A DNA stretch of 64,000 nt from Aliidiomarina sedimenti (GTDB lineage: Bacteria; Pseudomonadota; Gammaproteobacteria; Enterobacterales; Alteromonadaceae). The notes below the pieces were generated by a model that ran no database searches, was not told the DNA's origin, and saw only the letters and a program-made list of their open reading frames with translations. The position numbers were made by a program, and so were the translations under genes. This document shows, piece by piece, positions 29,253 through 38,600 of the stretch. The DNA lies in the NCBI RefSeq assembly GCF_003986955.1, contig NZ_PIPN01000001.1:372001-436000 (forward strand), written 5' to 3'. Every line of letters begins with the position of its first letter. The first letter of the stretch is position 1.

Positions 29253-31178
29253 GTGACCAAGCTACCTATCGAACAACTACGCGCGCAAGCCGGGCGATGG
29301 ATGCAACAACGACCAAGCCGGGTAACCGCAGACATGCTGGTTGGCCAGCAACGTGCTTTACAGGCAATCGCTCAGGCACAGGCTGTACCCGGGCATTATG
29401 CCCATGTGTTCGCGATTGTTCCTGCCGGCTGCGAGCCCGAAGCCATGTTTAGTGCGGTTGCCGAGCAACAGCAATGGCCCGCCCACGATCTGCACGACTG
29501 GGTTTATGTGGTAAATCCAGTCGATGAAACCCAACCGATATGTCTCCACTTGCCTGCTGGCAGTGCCAGAGCTGTCGTTGAACGTTTATGGGCGCTGCTT
29601 GATACTGAACCGGATAATCGTGCGCCACTTCTGGACAGTCTACAAGCGCAGTTTAACTGGCCGCCATTGAATCGTTATTTGCAGAGTATCAGCGACAAGA
29701 AGTTTGAAGATCTGCCGGGCAATGAACTGGCCAATATTGTCGTTACCCAGGACAGCAAGGTCGCCTGGCATTACTGTCCGCGCGTAACTGAGGCCGATTT
29801 GTTCGGTGAAATCCGCTTGCAGACGATCTCCGGGACCGTCAGTAGCGAACTGCATTTGATACAGCCCGGCGCCCTGCTGAAAGCGAACGGCGGCACGCTG
29901 GTGATTGATGCAGAACAGTTATTACGCCAGGGCGATTACTGGCAACGCCTGAAATACATTCTTAAACGCGGGGAATTTAGCTGGCAGCTACCTGAACAAG
30001 GGGCATTTTATGCGCCTCAGCCGGTGCCTGTTCATCTGAAGGTTATTCTTGCTGGTAGCCGCGCCCTACTCGCCCAGTTGCGCGATCTGGACGCTGACTT
30101 TGCCAATCTGTTCCCTTACCTGGCGGATTTCACAGATCATTACCCAGCGCAACTAAGCCCGGTGGCTAACTACTTCCAGTATTTAAGTTACCTTCAGCAA
30201 CGGGTTGAACATCGTCCGTTAACAGACGACGGCATGCATCGTTTGCTGACATTGTCCTCCAGCTTTACCGAGCATCAGGAGGAACTGAGTCTGGATACCT
30301 TGCGTTTGATCCAGTTACTGCAGGAAGCTGACGCTATTGCAGCCAGTGAGCACGAATCACGAATTAATACCGACCACTTGCTGCAGGCGGTGAGTAACGA
30401 TCAGCAACGTGAGCACTATCTGGCAGAAATGAGCCGCCAGGCAATGCTCGAAAACCAGGTCAAAATTGAAACCAAAGGTGAAGTGGTCGGGCAAATAAAC
30501 GGTCTGACGGTTGTTACCATGGGCGGCAGTGAATTCGGTGAGCCTTCACGTATTACCGCGACGGTTCACTATGGGGACGGTGATATCATCGATATTGAAC
30601 GCAAGTCCGAGTTAAGCGGCAATATCCACACCAAAGGTGTGATGATTCTGATGGCGTACCTCGCCAACCTGTTTGCCGGCAAAGATCCCATGCCACTGTC
30701 AGCCACGCTGGTATTCGAGCAATCGTACCATGAAGTGGATGGTGACAGCGCGTCACTGGCTGAGTTGTGCTGTCTGGTATCGGCATTGTCTGATACCCCG
30801 GTGCGTCAGGCACTGGCAGTTACCGGCGCAATTGACCAGTTTGGCAACGTGCAGGCTATTGGGGGAGTAAACGAGAAAATTGAAGGCTTCTATCGCCTCT
30901 GTAAACAACGCGGCTTCAGCAAGGATCAGGGGGTGATAATTCCGCGCTCGAACCAGGTTAACCTGCATTTGTCAGATGAACTGGTTGAGTCGGTGGCGGC
31001 CGGTGAATTTTCGGTGCACGTTGTTGAACATGTCAGCGAAGCCTTTGATCTGTTGATGCAATGCCCTTGTGGTAACGCCACCGACAGCACCAAAGACACC
31101 TTGTTTGGACGAATAAACAAGCGCATCCGGCAAGCCCAGCATCAGGAAATAATTCGCCGCTGGTGGCAGTTTTGGTAA
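29253..31178 (+). CDS. Lon-type protease (LonH/YcbZ family)
   Basis: The GTG at 29253 has AGGAA five bases upstream and gives 641 residues, longer than E. coli YcbZ (586). The C-terminal Lon domain has the catalytic dyad Ser499 (VDGDSASLAEL) and Lys542 (GGVNEKIEGF). The 43-residue separation equals that of classical Lon, so proteolysis is likely intact. The N-terminal AAA-like part has no recognisable GxxxxGK[ST] Walker A (its position reads FAIVPAGCEPE), while a Walker B-like GGTLVIDAEQLL is present. It is followed by fabA with its own promoter, an order shared with E. coli ycbZ-fabA. Confidence 0.88.
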   Translation: MTKLPIEQLRAQAGRWMQQRPSRVTADMLVGQQRALQAIAQAQAVPGHYAHVFAIVPAGCEPEAMFSAVAEQQQWPAHDLHDWVYVVNPVDETQPICLHLPAGSARAVVERLWALLDTEPDNRAPLLDSLQAQFNWPPLNRYLQSISDKKFEDLPGNELANIVVTQDSKVAWHYCPRVTEADLFGEIRLQTISGTVSSELHLIQPGALLKANGGTLVIDAEQLLRQGDYWQRLKYILKRGEFSWQLPEQGAFYAPQPVPVHLKVILAGSRALLAQLRDLDADFANLFPYLADFTDHYPAQLSPVANYFQYLSYLQQRVEHRPLTDDGMHRLLTLSSSFTEHQEELSLDTLRLIQLLQEADAIAASEHESRINTDHLLQAVSNDQQREHYLAEMSRQAMLENQVKIETKGEVVGQINGLTVVTMGGSEFGEPSRITATVHYGDGDIIDIERKSELSGNIHTKGVMILMAYLANLFAGKDPMPLSATLVFEQSYHEVDGDSASLAELCCLVSALSDTPVRQALAVTGAIDQFGNVQAIGGVNEKIEGFYRLCKQRGFSKDQGVIIPRSNQVNLHLSDELVESVAAGEFSVHVVEHVSEAFDLLMQCPCGNATDSTKDTLFGRINKRIRQAQHQEIIRRWWQFW

Positions 31179-31197
31179 TAAAATTCACTGCTCAGAG

Positions 31198-31226
31198 TTG
31201 TGTAGCTTACACATGTACGCTAGATT
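31198..31226 (+). promoter_or_regulatory. fabA promoter with FabR-type operator in the spacer
   Basis: A -35-like TTGTGT (31198-31203), a 17-base spacer and a -10-like TAGATT (31221-31226) lie about 35 bases upstream of fabA. The spacer holds AGCTTACACATGTACGCT (31204-31221), a near-perfect dyad matching the FabR operator AGCGTACA-N2-TGTACGCT with one mismatch. FabR represses unsaturated-fatty-acid genes such as fabA and fabB in E. coli, so the same control is likely here. Confidence 0.75.
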
Positions 31227-31256
31227 AGCGCCAGATTTACTGACCATTGGTGCTGA

Positions 31257-31769
31257 ATGAAACAATCAAGTTATACAAAAGAAGAATTACTGGCATGTAG
31301 CCGTGGCGAGATGTTCGGTCCTGGCAACTCTCAGCTGCCAGCCCCGAATATGCTGATGATGGACCGGGTTACCGAAATGAATGACGACGGCGGTGACTTC
31401 GGCAAAGGCTACGTGGAAGCAGAATTGGATATCCATCCGGATTTATGGTTCTTTGCCTGCCATTTCCCCGGCGACCCGGTTATGCCTGGGTGTCTTGGAC
31501 TCGACGCGATGTGGCAGCTTCTTGGCTTTTTCCTGGCTTGCTCTGGTGGCCCGGGTCGCGGTCGCGCGTTGGGTGTGGGTGAAGTGAAATTTACCGGTCA
31601 AATCCTGCCTACAGCAAAGAAAGTGACTTATCATATTCATATGAAACGCGTTATTAAGCGTTCATTGTATATGGGCGTCGGTGACGGCGAAGTACGAGTC
31701 GATGGCCGCACGATCTATACCGCTAAAGACTTAAAAGTGGGTCTGTTTACTGATACCACCTCGTTCTGA
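31257..31769 (+). CDS. fabA: 3-hydroxydecanoyl-ACP dehydratase/isomerase FabA
   Basis: The 170-residue protein has the dehydratase/isomerase active site His69 ([13 protein letters not shown]) and Asp83 ([12 protein letters not shown]), and [17 protein letters not shown] is also typical. It dehydrates 3-hydroxydecanoyl-ACP and isomerises the product to the cis-3 form, the branch point to unsaturated fatty acids. Upstream lies a promoter with a FabR-type operator; downstream a 20-base inverted-repeat terminator separates it from the convergent rmf, as in E. coli. Confidence 0.97.
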   Translation: MKQSSYTKEELLACSRGEMFGPGNSQLPAPNMLMMDRVTEMNDDGGDFGKGYVEAELDIHPDLWFFACHFPGDPVMPGCLGLDAMWQLLGFFLACSGGPGRGRALGVGEVKFTGQILPTAKKVTYHIHMKRVIKRSLYMGVGDGEVRVDGRTIYTAKDLKVGLFTDTTSF

Positions 31770-31805
31770 TGTGCAGTCGGGGCCGTTGAGCCTTTACTTG
31801 CGTTG

Positions 31806-31850
31806 CAGAAACAAGAAAGCCCCTGCTTAACAGGGGCTTTCTTGTTTCTG
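31806..31850. terminator. Long terminator between fabA and rmf
   Basis: The 20-base arms CAGAAACAAGAAAGCCCCTG and CAGGGGCTTTCTTGTTTCTG pair perfectly around the loop CTTAA. T-rich arm ends on both strands mean it can end both fabA and rmf. Confidence 0.9.
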
Positions 31851-31917
31851 ATAACCTATGTCGGAGAATTTTTAAAGTTTAAATCGAATGGTGGTATGAA
31901 CGCTGTGGGGTAAAATC

Positions 31918-32091
31918 TTAGCGGAAATGACCGTCATTGCGAGCTTCTATTGCGTCTCGCCAACCGCCTAGCCATTGAGAGCGGGGATCCCCCGTACTAT
32001 AGGGGCAGAATTCTTTAGAACGACCTCCGATACCTGCTTTGTAACCTTGGGCGTGTGCTCTTTCTAAGCGGTCTCGTTTCTGTCTTTTCAT
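31918..32091 (-). CDS. rmf: Ribosome modulation factor RMF
   Basis: This short gene encodes 57 residues, starting MKRQKRDRLERAHAQGYKAG and containing GGRSKEFCPYSTGDPRSQWL and GGWRDAIEAR. It closely matches E. coli RMF (55 residues) along its whole length. GAGGAAG lies about six bases before the ATG. RMF dimerises 70S ribosomes into inactive 100S particles in stationary phase by occluding the exit of mRNA on the 30S subunit. It is convergent with fabA, as in E. coli, and separated from it by the 20-base terminator. Its promoter should lie between 32092 and 32200, but I cannot point to clear -35 and -10 boxes. Confidence 0.97.
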   Translation of the reverse strand: MKRQKRDRLERAHAQGYKAGIGGRSKEFCPYSTGDPRSQWLGGWRDAIEARNDGHFR

Positions 32092-32192
32092 TATCACTTC
32101 CTCTTCTTGGTATAAGATATTGCAAGATGAAGATGAGCGCTTCTCAGCAGGTCATAGTTAATTGATAATGACATTCCGATGAAAGTTCAATG

Positions 32193-32246
32193 AAAAAAAA
32201 GCTCAAATCAGAATGGCTAGCGTAAGCACCTGATTTGAGCGTTGTT
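32193..32246 (-). terminator. Terminator after the DUF3466 gene, upstream of rmf
   Basis: GCTCAAATCAG (32201-32211) and CTGATTTGAGC (32230-32240) form a perfect 11-base stem. On the minus strand eight Ts follow. It ends the rlmKL-uup-DUF3466 transcript before rmf; a T-run also follows on the plus strand. Confidence 0.88.
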
Positions 32247-32266
32247 TTTTGATAGACGAATTTTAT

Positions 32267-33970
32267 TTAGGAGCGAGCTCTGAACCGACGTAGTGTAATA
32301 AGTAAGGCAAACAGTGCCATACTGCCTGCTACCAACGGGTGCATACTCGCCCCCTGCCGTTCCCGCGTTTCCTCTTCGACGCCACACGCCTCGCCACTAC
32401 CGGCTTGCAGGCGCACAGCCCGGATTCGATCCGCACTGCTTTGAGTATCGTCGATGGGAATAATAATCTCGGTTAATGCAATGGCTAGAATTTCACCACG
32501 GTCATTAATATCAACCGCATCGATAATCTGGTAACCGCTGTCACAGGGTAACAAGGTATTCAAATCGGTGATGGTATCGCTTTCAATGTCATACAAAAAA
32601 CCGACTGTGGGCCGGACTGCAGCCTGCAACGTTGACACTTCACCCTGACCTACCACCTGCTTGTTGTTATTGATAGCACGCGGGCGCCACGAGGAGGTAT
32701 TGAAAAAGCCCAGTGGATAGGTCGGCTCCGCTGACGGATCCTCGATATCGACATAAAACGCGCGGTCACGGTTAAACAGTCCGGCTCGTTCGGAGGTATA
32801 GCCAACCACGATGTTGTCGTCATTAATAGCTGTTGCAAGGGTGTTCTGCGAACGGTACTCGTCTTGCAGATCCTGCAATTCACCATCGCGGAAAACCACA
32901 GCGGTGTTCACCAGCACATTCTCGGTCCCTTCGAAATAGGTCACCACGCGCTGGGCCGTACCTACGGCAATACCCTGCTCGTTGATATCGTAAGCCCGGC
33001 TGGTTAACAGGAGTCGCTCAGCATCTTCGTCAGTCGGCTCAGGTGCTTCATAGGCTCCGAGGTGACGTGCTTGCCATTCGCCCTGCTCGCTCTGCTCCCA
33101 GGCATGCGCCTGTTCAACAAAAATTGGGCTGCGCGAGCCTCCGTTGGCTACGGTGCCAACTTCCTGGCTGTACCAGTAACGCCAGATGCAGACATTGAGT
33201 TCTTCATAGCTGGGATCTGACTCGGCGTCGTCCTCTGATGGCTCTGCACATACGTCAAAGCGATTAGTCAGGTTGGGCGTGTTAGCGACAGCAGCATAAC
33301 CAACAGCCTGGTTTTGATTATTGACTGCGGTGGCACGGCTGGTACCGCCCTGGTACAGGTCACTAACAGACGAGGGCAAGAACGTAATCGCATCTGCTTC
33401 TTTGACAAAGGCTCGAGGAAAGCTATCACGCATGAAGTACTGCACTTCCTCTTGTTCCCGGTTTGTGGTCACGCGGCGCTCATAGGGTTCACCCGCCTGG
33501 CCGACAATCACATCAAGGTCATTAATATCAGTGCCGATATAATTCACAGAGTCGGTTTCGCGGTTGGTTTCCGCATCAATACTGTCGAAGCCTTCCAGTG
33601 CAACTGGCTGGCCGTCGTACTTATGTGAAATTTGCTGGCCCAGTTTTTGCGAGGCCGGGTCACCACCAAGCACACCTGGATCATTTAATGCGTTGCGTAC
33701 CAAACGATACGTATTGTCATCAGGATTGTCTAAATCTTCGTCTTCAAAGCGCTCTGGGTCGATTAGCTCAAAGCGAATGTTCTGGTTCCAAAGGTTGCGG
33801 TTGACGACGACAGCGATGCCCGCATCATTCATTCCAGTTGGATAGGTCTCATAGGCACCCTCTAAGGCGCCAAGGTCGACGACCTCAAGACTATCATTGG
33901 CATTACTGGCGAAACTAACACTGGCGGCGATCGACGCTGCCAGCAGACTTACCGAATACTTCTTGATCAT
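32267..33970 (-). CDS. DUF3466 family exported protein
   Basis: A 567-residue protein with a signal peptide (cleavage near SFASNA-NDSLE), a long acidic extracytoplasmic part, and a C-terminal hydrophobic helix followed by RRFRARS. The repeated pattern of domestic beta elements with phrases like INEQGIAVGTA, INDDNIVVGYT and INNNKQVVGQG (Asn-rich 'IN..G..VG' units) suggests a beta-propeller-like or repeat fold. The end resembles a sorting tail but lacks the clear Gly-Gly motif of GlyGly-CTERM proteins. Function is unknown. In Vibrio and relatives the same gene lies between uup and rmf. It overlaps the uup stop by four bases. Confidence 0.85.
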   Translation of the reverse strand: MIKKYSVSLLAASIAASVSFASNANDSLEVVDLGALEGAYETYPTGMNDAGIAVVVNRNLWNQNIRFELIDPERFEDEDLDNPDDNTYRLVRNALNDPGVLGGDPASQKLGQQISHKYDGQPVALEGFDSIDAETNRETDSVNYIGTDINDLDVIVGQAGEPYERRVTTNREQEEVQYFMRDSFPRAFVKEADAITFLPSSVSDLYQGGTSRATAVNNQNQAVGYAAVANTPNLTNRFDVCAEPSEDDAESDPSYEELNVCIWRYWYSQEVGTVANGGSRSPIFVEQAHAWEQSEQGEWQARHLGAYEAPEPTDEDAERLLLTSRAYDINEQGIAVGTAQRVVTYFEGTENVLVNTAVVFRDGELQDLQDEYRSQNTLATAINDDNIVVGYTSERAGLFNRDRAFYVDIEDPSAEPTYPLGFFNTSSWRPRAINNNKQVVGQGEVSTLQAAVRPTVGFLYDIESDTITDLNTLLPCDSGYQIIDAVDINDRGEILAIALTEIIIPIDDTQSSADRIRAVRLQAGSGEACGVEEETRERQGASMHPLVAGSMALFALLITLRRFRARS

Positions 33971-35898
33971 GCCTGTTCATTACCTTGTTGTTGTTCCAGT
34001 TCTTCCCAACGCTCTAAGACATGCATTAATGCCTCTTCTAATTCTGCTACGCGGCTCAGAACTGGCTCTGTGTGTTCATGCGCTTGCTGAAAAAAATCAG
34101 CCTCGGCAATAGCTGCCTGCAAATTTCCCAGTTCAGCTTCGATGGCTTCAATTTGCCCGGGCAACTCTTCAAGTTCACGCTGCAGCTTATATGATAGCTT
34201 TTTCGGGCGAGACGCTGAAGCCTTGCCCTCTGACTGTTGCGGTGCACTTTTGGTTCCACTGCCTGCGGCACTTTTTGACGCCTGTTGAGTCGCTTCCTGC
34301 GCTTTATGCTTGAGGTAGTTTTGCACATCTTCATAGCCGCCCGCTACCTCAGTAATACGCCCTGCTCCTTCAAACAACAATATGCTGCTTGCGGTGTTAT
34401 CAACGAACTCACGATCATGGCTTACCAGCAATACGGTGCCCTGATAGTCATTGATAATTTGTTCCAGCAGCTCGAGGGTATCCACATCGAGATCATTGGT
34501 GGGCTCATCGAGCACCAGCACATTGCTTTCCGGCAGGAACAGCTTGGCCAGCAGCGCGCGATTGCGCTCCCCACCCGACAGCGCTTTAACCGGGGTTTGT
34601 GCCTGACGCGGCGAAAACAAAAAGTCCTGCAGGTAACTCAGAATATGGCGCGGCCGCCCCTGATGAATAACGTCCTGCTTGCCATCGCCGACATTCTCGG
34701 CGACTGACTTTTGCGGGTCCAGAGCCGCACGGTGCTGATCAAAGTAGGCCACCTTGAGGTTAGTACCAAACTTCACTTTGCCGCTGTCGGCCTCAAGCTG
34801 GTTAAGGATAACCTTAATCAGGGTACTTTTACCGCACCCGTTTGGACCCACCAGGGCTATTTTGTCGCCGCGCTGAATAGTCAGATCAAGGTCATCAATA
34901 ATGCATTTATCAGCAAAACTCAGATTAATATGCTCACCGGCAAATACAATCTTACCCGAGCGGCTCCCTTCACTGACGTTCAGCCGTGCACTGCCAAGCA
35001 GCTCCCGTCGTTCAGCACGTTGTTTGCGCAATGCCTGCAATGCACGGACGCGGCCTTCATTTCGGGTTCGTCGTGCTTTAACCCCTTGCCGTATCCAGGT
35101 TTCTTCCTGCGCTAACTTTTTATCAAACTCAGCACGTTGGCTCGCTTCTACTTCAAGCAAACGTTGCTTTTCTTCAAGGTAGGCATCGTAATCGCCGGGG
35201 AAACTGGTTAACTTCCCGCGGTCGAGGTCGACAATTCGAGTCGCCAGATGACGAATAAAGGCGCGGTCGTGACTGATAAAGATAATGGCGCCGTTAAAAT
35301 CAAGCAGCTGGCTCTCCAGCCACTCGACCATTTCAATATCCAAGTGGTTGGTAGGCTCATCCAGTAACAGTATCTGCGGCTGAGTAACCAGCGCGCGGGC
35401 CAACGCCACGCGCCGCAGCCAACCCCCTGACAACTGCTCAAGGGTGGCATCCGGATCCAGATTTAAGCGAGTTAAGACCTGATCGATGGCAGTGGTAAAC
35501 TGCCATCCATTCTGTGCTTCGATGCCCTGCTGAACCTTGCCGAACTCAGCAAGAACCTGATCATCACAGTCTCCGAGCTGCATACTTAACTGATGATACC
35601 GCTTTAGCAATGCACCAACTTCTGCAAGCCCTTCGGCGACATAGTCATACACTGTATCTTCCGACTGGGCCGGCGGGTCCTGGGGTAAACGCGCGACCCG
35701 CGACCCGCTGCTATTCAGGCTCCCGCCGTCGAGCTGGACGTCGCCATCGATAATTTTCATCAGGCTGGATTTACCAGCACCGTTACGACCAACGATACAA
35801 ACCCGTTCGCCATGCTCGATAGCAAAATCAGCATGGTCCAGAATTGGGTCCGAACCGAAGCTCAGCTGTGCATCTTTTAACTGCAGTAAAGTTGTCAT
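33967..35898 (-). CDS. uup: ABC-F ATPase Uup
   Basis: The 643-residue protein has two ATP-binding domains and no membrane segments. Walker A motifs are GRNGAGKSS (about residues 36-44) and GPNGCGKST in the second half. Signatures are LSGGWLRRVALARAL and LSGGERNRALLAKL, with LLDEPTNHLDIE and LDEPTNDLDVD as Walker B. The C-terminal coiled coil (about residues 550-640) binds nucleic acid in this branch. ABC-F proteins act on the ribosome, and Uup also affects precise excision of transposons. The stop overlaps the DUF3466 start, and the glutaredoxin-like gene overlaps its start, all by four bases. Confidence 0.93.
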   Translation of the reverse strand: MTTLLQLKDAQLSFGSDPILDHADFAIEHGERVCIVGRNGAGKSSLMKIIDGDVQLDGGSLNSSGSRVARLPQDPPAQSEDTVYDYVAEGLAEVGALLKRYHQLSMQLGDCDDQVLAEFGKVQQGIEAQNGWQFTTAIDQVLTRLNLDPDATLEQLSGGWLRRVALARALVTQPQILLLDEPTNHLDIEMVEWLESQLLDFNGAIIFISHDRAFIRHLATRIVDLDRGKLTSFPGDYDAYLEEKQRLLEVEASQRAEFDKKLAQEETWIRQGVKARRTRNEGRVRALQALRKQRAERRELLGSARLNVSEGSRSGKIVFAGEHINLSFADKCIIDDLDLTIQRGDKIALVGPNGCGKSTLIKVILNQLEADSGKVKFGTNLKVAYFDQHRAALDPQKSVAENVGDGKQDVIHQGRPRHILSYLQDFLFSPRQAQTPVKALSGGERNRALLAKLFLPESNVLVLDEPTNDLDVDTLELLEQIINDYQGTVLLVSHDREFVDNTASSILLFEGAGRITEVAGGYEDVQNYLKHKAQEATQQASKSAAGSGTKSAPQQSEGKASASRPKKLSYKLQRELEELPGQIEAIEAELGNLQAAIAEADFFQQAHEHTEPVLSRVAELEEALMHVLERWEELEQQQGNEQA

Positions 35899-36134
35899 TG
35901 CTGCAAAAACTCCGCTAACCGTTGTGGATCAAAAGGCCATTTCAATTCGGCATCGTCACGCTGCCGGATCAGCACCGGAATCAGCCAGCCATACTCATCC
36001 TGTAACTCAGGTTGTTCGTCAATATCGATCATATGCAACGACACCGGCTCTTCCAGCTCTGTCTGATGGATCATCAGCAGAGCCTGTTGGCACAATGGGC
36101 AAGGATGCCTGGTCAGTAGATAGAACTCAGGCAT
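35895..36134 (-). CDS. Small glutaredoxin-like protein
   Basis: The ATG at 36134 is chosen because the earlier in-frame start lies within rlmKL and the family begins at this point; the product is 79 residues. It has a thioredoxin-fold start with CPLC (residues 11-14 in LLTRHPCPLCQQALL) in the position of the redox motif, and a cis-Pro-like IPVLIR further on. It is a DUF836/glutaredoxin-family protein of unknown partner. It overlaps rlmKL by eight bases and uup by four. Confidence 0.85.
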   Translation of the reverse strand: MPEFYLLTRHPCPLCQQALLMIHQTELEEPVSLHMIDIDEQPELQDEYGWLIPVLIRQRDDAELKWPFDPQRLAEFLQQ

Positions 36135-38256
36135 GACGCAGGAACCAACATTGGTGAATGTGCTTGTTACGTTTGAAATCTTCAGGAATAGACCAGGCAC
36201 TGCGGTCTTCAGCCACCAGTCCGGCTGTTGCTAAGGCGTCTGTATCGAGCTTAAACTTACGTTTATTGGTCGAGAAAATCAGTAACCCATCGGTAGCCAG
36301 TAAGGATGCTGCGTGCTGCAACAGGCCAACATGGTCACGTTGCACATCAAAGCTGTTTTCCATTCGTTTTGAATTCGAAAACGTTGGTGGGTCAAGGAAA
36401 ATCAAATCCCACTGCTGCTCGCCCTGTGTTGCTTCATCCTCAAGCCAGGTCAGGCAGTCGGCCTGAATAAAGTCGTGTTTGCTGATGGTCTGGTGGTTAA
36501 GGCGAAAGTTATCTTTTGCCCAGTTCAGGTAGGTGCGCGACATATCCACTGTGGTAATATGCTCGGCCCCTGCTATAGCGGCATGTACCGATGCACTACC
36601 TGTGTAAGCAAACAGATTAAGCACCCGTTTGTCTTTCGCCAGACGTTGAATTTCTTTACGCACTAAACGGTGATCAAGAAAGAGTCCGGTATCCAGGTAA
36701 TCAGTCAGATTAACTTTAAAGCGTGCGTTGTATTCGGCGACTTCGAACTCGATGCTTTCTTTCGCCTCCTGCTTTTCATACTGCGCTTTACCAGCCTGCC
36801 GTTTGCGTTGCTTAACCACCATATGGGCTTCATCAAACGGCAGCACCGCAGGAATTGTCTCAAGAATATGCCAGAAACGGTCATCAGCGACACCGTCCGG
36901 AATGTCGGAGGGCGCCGCATACTCCTGAACCACCAGATAGTCACCATAGACATCAATAGCAGCGTTGTATTCAGGCAGGTCCGCGTCATACAGACGATAG
37001 CAGTCAACGCCCTCTTTGCGCGCCCACTTCGCCAGCTTCTGTGCATTCTTGCGCAGTCGGTTGGCGACATCATCGTTATGAGTTTTTGTAAACTCAACTT
37101 GCGATTCGTTCATATCAAATAGCGCCAAAGTCACTGGAATCGCGCCATTGAACAATTTGTACTTTTTGTGGCTGGTCAGCTTAAGACGTTTTAGCAGTAC
37201 TTCTTCCGGCGCTAACAAGGCGGCCTGCCAGCCCTGGTAGTGGCTGCGTAAACGCTGACCTAGTTGACGGAATAACAGCAATACCGCAAGTTCATCACCG
37301 AGCCGCTCGCCATACGGCGGGTTGCCAAGGACAAGTCCGGGGGTAAGCTCCGATGCGTCGAACTCAAGGGCATCTGCACAGTGAAATTCAAATAAATGCT
37401 CCACTTCGAGTGCCTGCGCATTTTCTCGCCCGGCATCGAGCACTTCAGCATCTAAGTCGACCGCAACAAAACGGGTCGCACATTGTGTACGACCGCTTTC
37501 AAAACGTTCGATCGCGTCCTGCCGCAAAGCCTGCCACACGGCAGGACGGTGTCCGCGCCAACCTTCAAAGCCCCAGCGTTCACGAGCCAAACCTGGTGCG
37601 CGATCGGTCAGTACTTGCGCGGCTTCCAGCAGCAGTGTTGCGGAACCAGCAAAAATATCGAGAATAGTTTGTTCTTTCTGTGCATCCGCCAGCGTTAACC
37701 CACACCGAGCTACTACCGCTGCGGCCAGAGTTTCACGCAATGGCGCTGCACCTTTTTGCAAGCGGTAACCACGCTTATGCAGGCTTTCACCACTGAGATC
37801 GAGATAAAAGGTGGCCTGATCCCGGGATAAACGGACGTTAATTCGAATATCGGGTTGCTGCGGATCCACATTGGGCCGTGCATGCTGATCTTCACGGAAG
37901 CGGTCAACCACGCCGTCTTTTACCACGCGGGCAGAAAACTGAGTGTGATTAAGTTCGGTGGAGGTACCACGGAAATCGACTGCAATGGTCGCGCGGTCCG
38001 AAAACAGCGACGGCCAGTCGATATTGGTTGAGGCTTGTAACAGGTCATCCCGGTTGAGAACGTCCTGCTTATCGAGTTGCAGTAGAACGCGACTGGCTAG
38101 GCGGGACCATAGGCAAATTCGGTATCCGATTTCTTGCTCGCCACGGAAATAGCAACCGGCTAGCGTTTGTTTAACATCGGATGCACCGAGGGACTGAATT
38201 TCTTCGAATAGCAGGGGTTCAAGACCTTTAGCGCAGGTCGCGAAATAATTGAGCAT
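36127..38256 (-). CDS. rlmKL: Bifunctional 23S rRNA methyltransferase RlmKL
   Basis: The 709-residue protein is the fused form as in E. coli. It comprises a THUMP domain (about residues 45-155), the RlmL methyltransferase with VLGNPPYGERLGDEL (m2G2445), and the RlmK methyltransferase with VLNLFAYTGSASVHAA and FLDPPTFSNSKRM (m7G2069). Both modify 23S rRNA in the peptidyl transferase region. It is the first gene of the minus-strand series rlmKL, grx-like, uup, DUF3466. Confidence 0.96.
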   Translation of the reverse strand: MLNYFATCAKGLEPLLFEEIQSLGASDVKQTLAGCYFRGEQEIGYRICLWSRLASRVLLQLDKQDVLNRDDLLQASTNIDWPSLFSDRATIAVDFRGTSTELNHTQFSARVVKDGVVDRFREDQHARPNVDPQQPDIRINVRLSRDQATFYLDLSGESLHKRGYRLQKGAAPLRETLAAAVVARCGLTLADAQKEQTILDIFAGSATLLLEAAQVLTDRAPGLARERWGFEGWRGHRPAVWQALRQDAIERFESGRTQCATRFVAVDLDAEVLDAGRENAQALEVEHLFEFHCADALEFDASELTPGLVLGNPPYGERLGDELAVLLLFRQLGQRLRSHYQGWQAALLAPEEVLLKRLKLTSHKKYKLFNGAIPVTLALFDMNESQVEFTKTHNDDVANRLRKNAQKLAKWARKEGVDCYRLYDADLPEYNAAIDVYGDYLVVQEYAAPSDIPDGVADDRFWHILETIPAVLPFDEAHMVVKQRKRQAGKAQYEKQEAKESIEFEVAEYNARFKVNLTDYLDTGLFLDHRLVRKEIQRLAKDKRVLNLFAYTGSASVHAAIAGAEHITTVDMSRTYLNWAKDNFRLNHQTISKHDFIQADCLTWLEDEATQGEQQWDLIFLDPPTFSNSKRMENSFDVQRDHVGLLQHAASLLATDGLLIFSTNKRKFKLDTDALATAGLVAEDRSAWSIPEDFKRNKHIHQCWFLRHA

Positions 38257-38378
38257 GTAGTTTCTTGGTTTGAAATTGTGCGCTGATTATAGCGAAATAG
38301 AAGGAAGAAGTCTTTTTATCTATTGGCACTGGATGTGCCTTGATTGAGTCTTTACTTAAGAGAATCTATACAGAGAAT

Positions 38379-38455
<77 letters not shown>

Positions 38456-38468
38456 TCCGATGAGGTGC

Positions 38469-38497
38469 ACTATACTGATAACCTTGTTCCAGCGCAA
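38469..38497 (-). promoter_or_regulatory. Promoter of tRNA-fMet
   Basis: On the minus strand a -35 TTGCGC (38492-38497), exactly 17 bases and a -10 TATAGT (38469-38474) lie upstream of the tRNA. A GC-rich stretch (GCACC) follows, resembling the discriminator of stringently controlled promoters. Confidence 0.75.
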
Positions 38498-38600
38498 GCG
38501 GGATTTTACTAAACTAAGTAAATACTTGATTAAGTGCTGATTTTCTCGCCAAAGCGGCTAAAATGGAAGCTATTCACTCTTAAAACGGACCTTCTAACGG

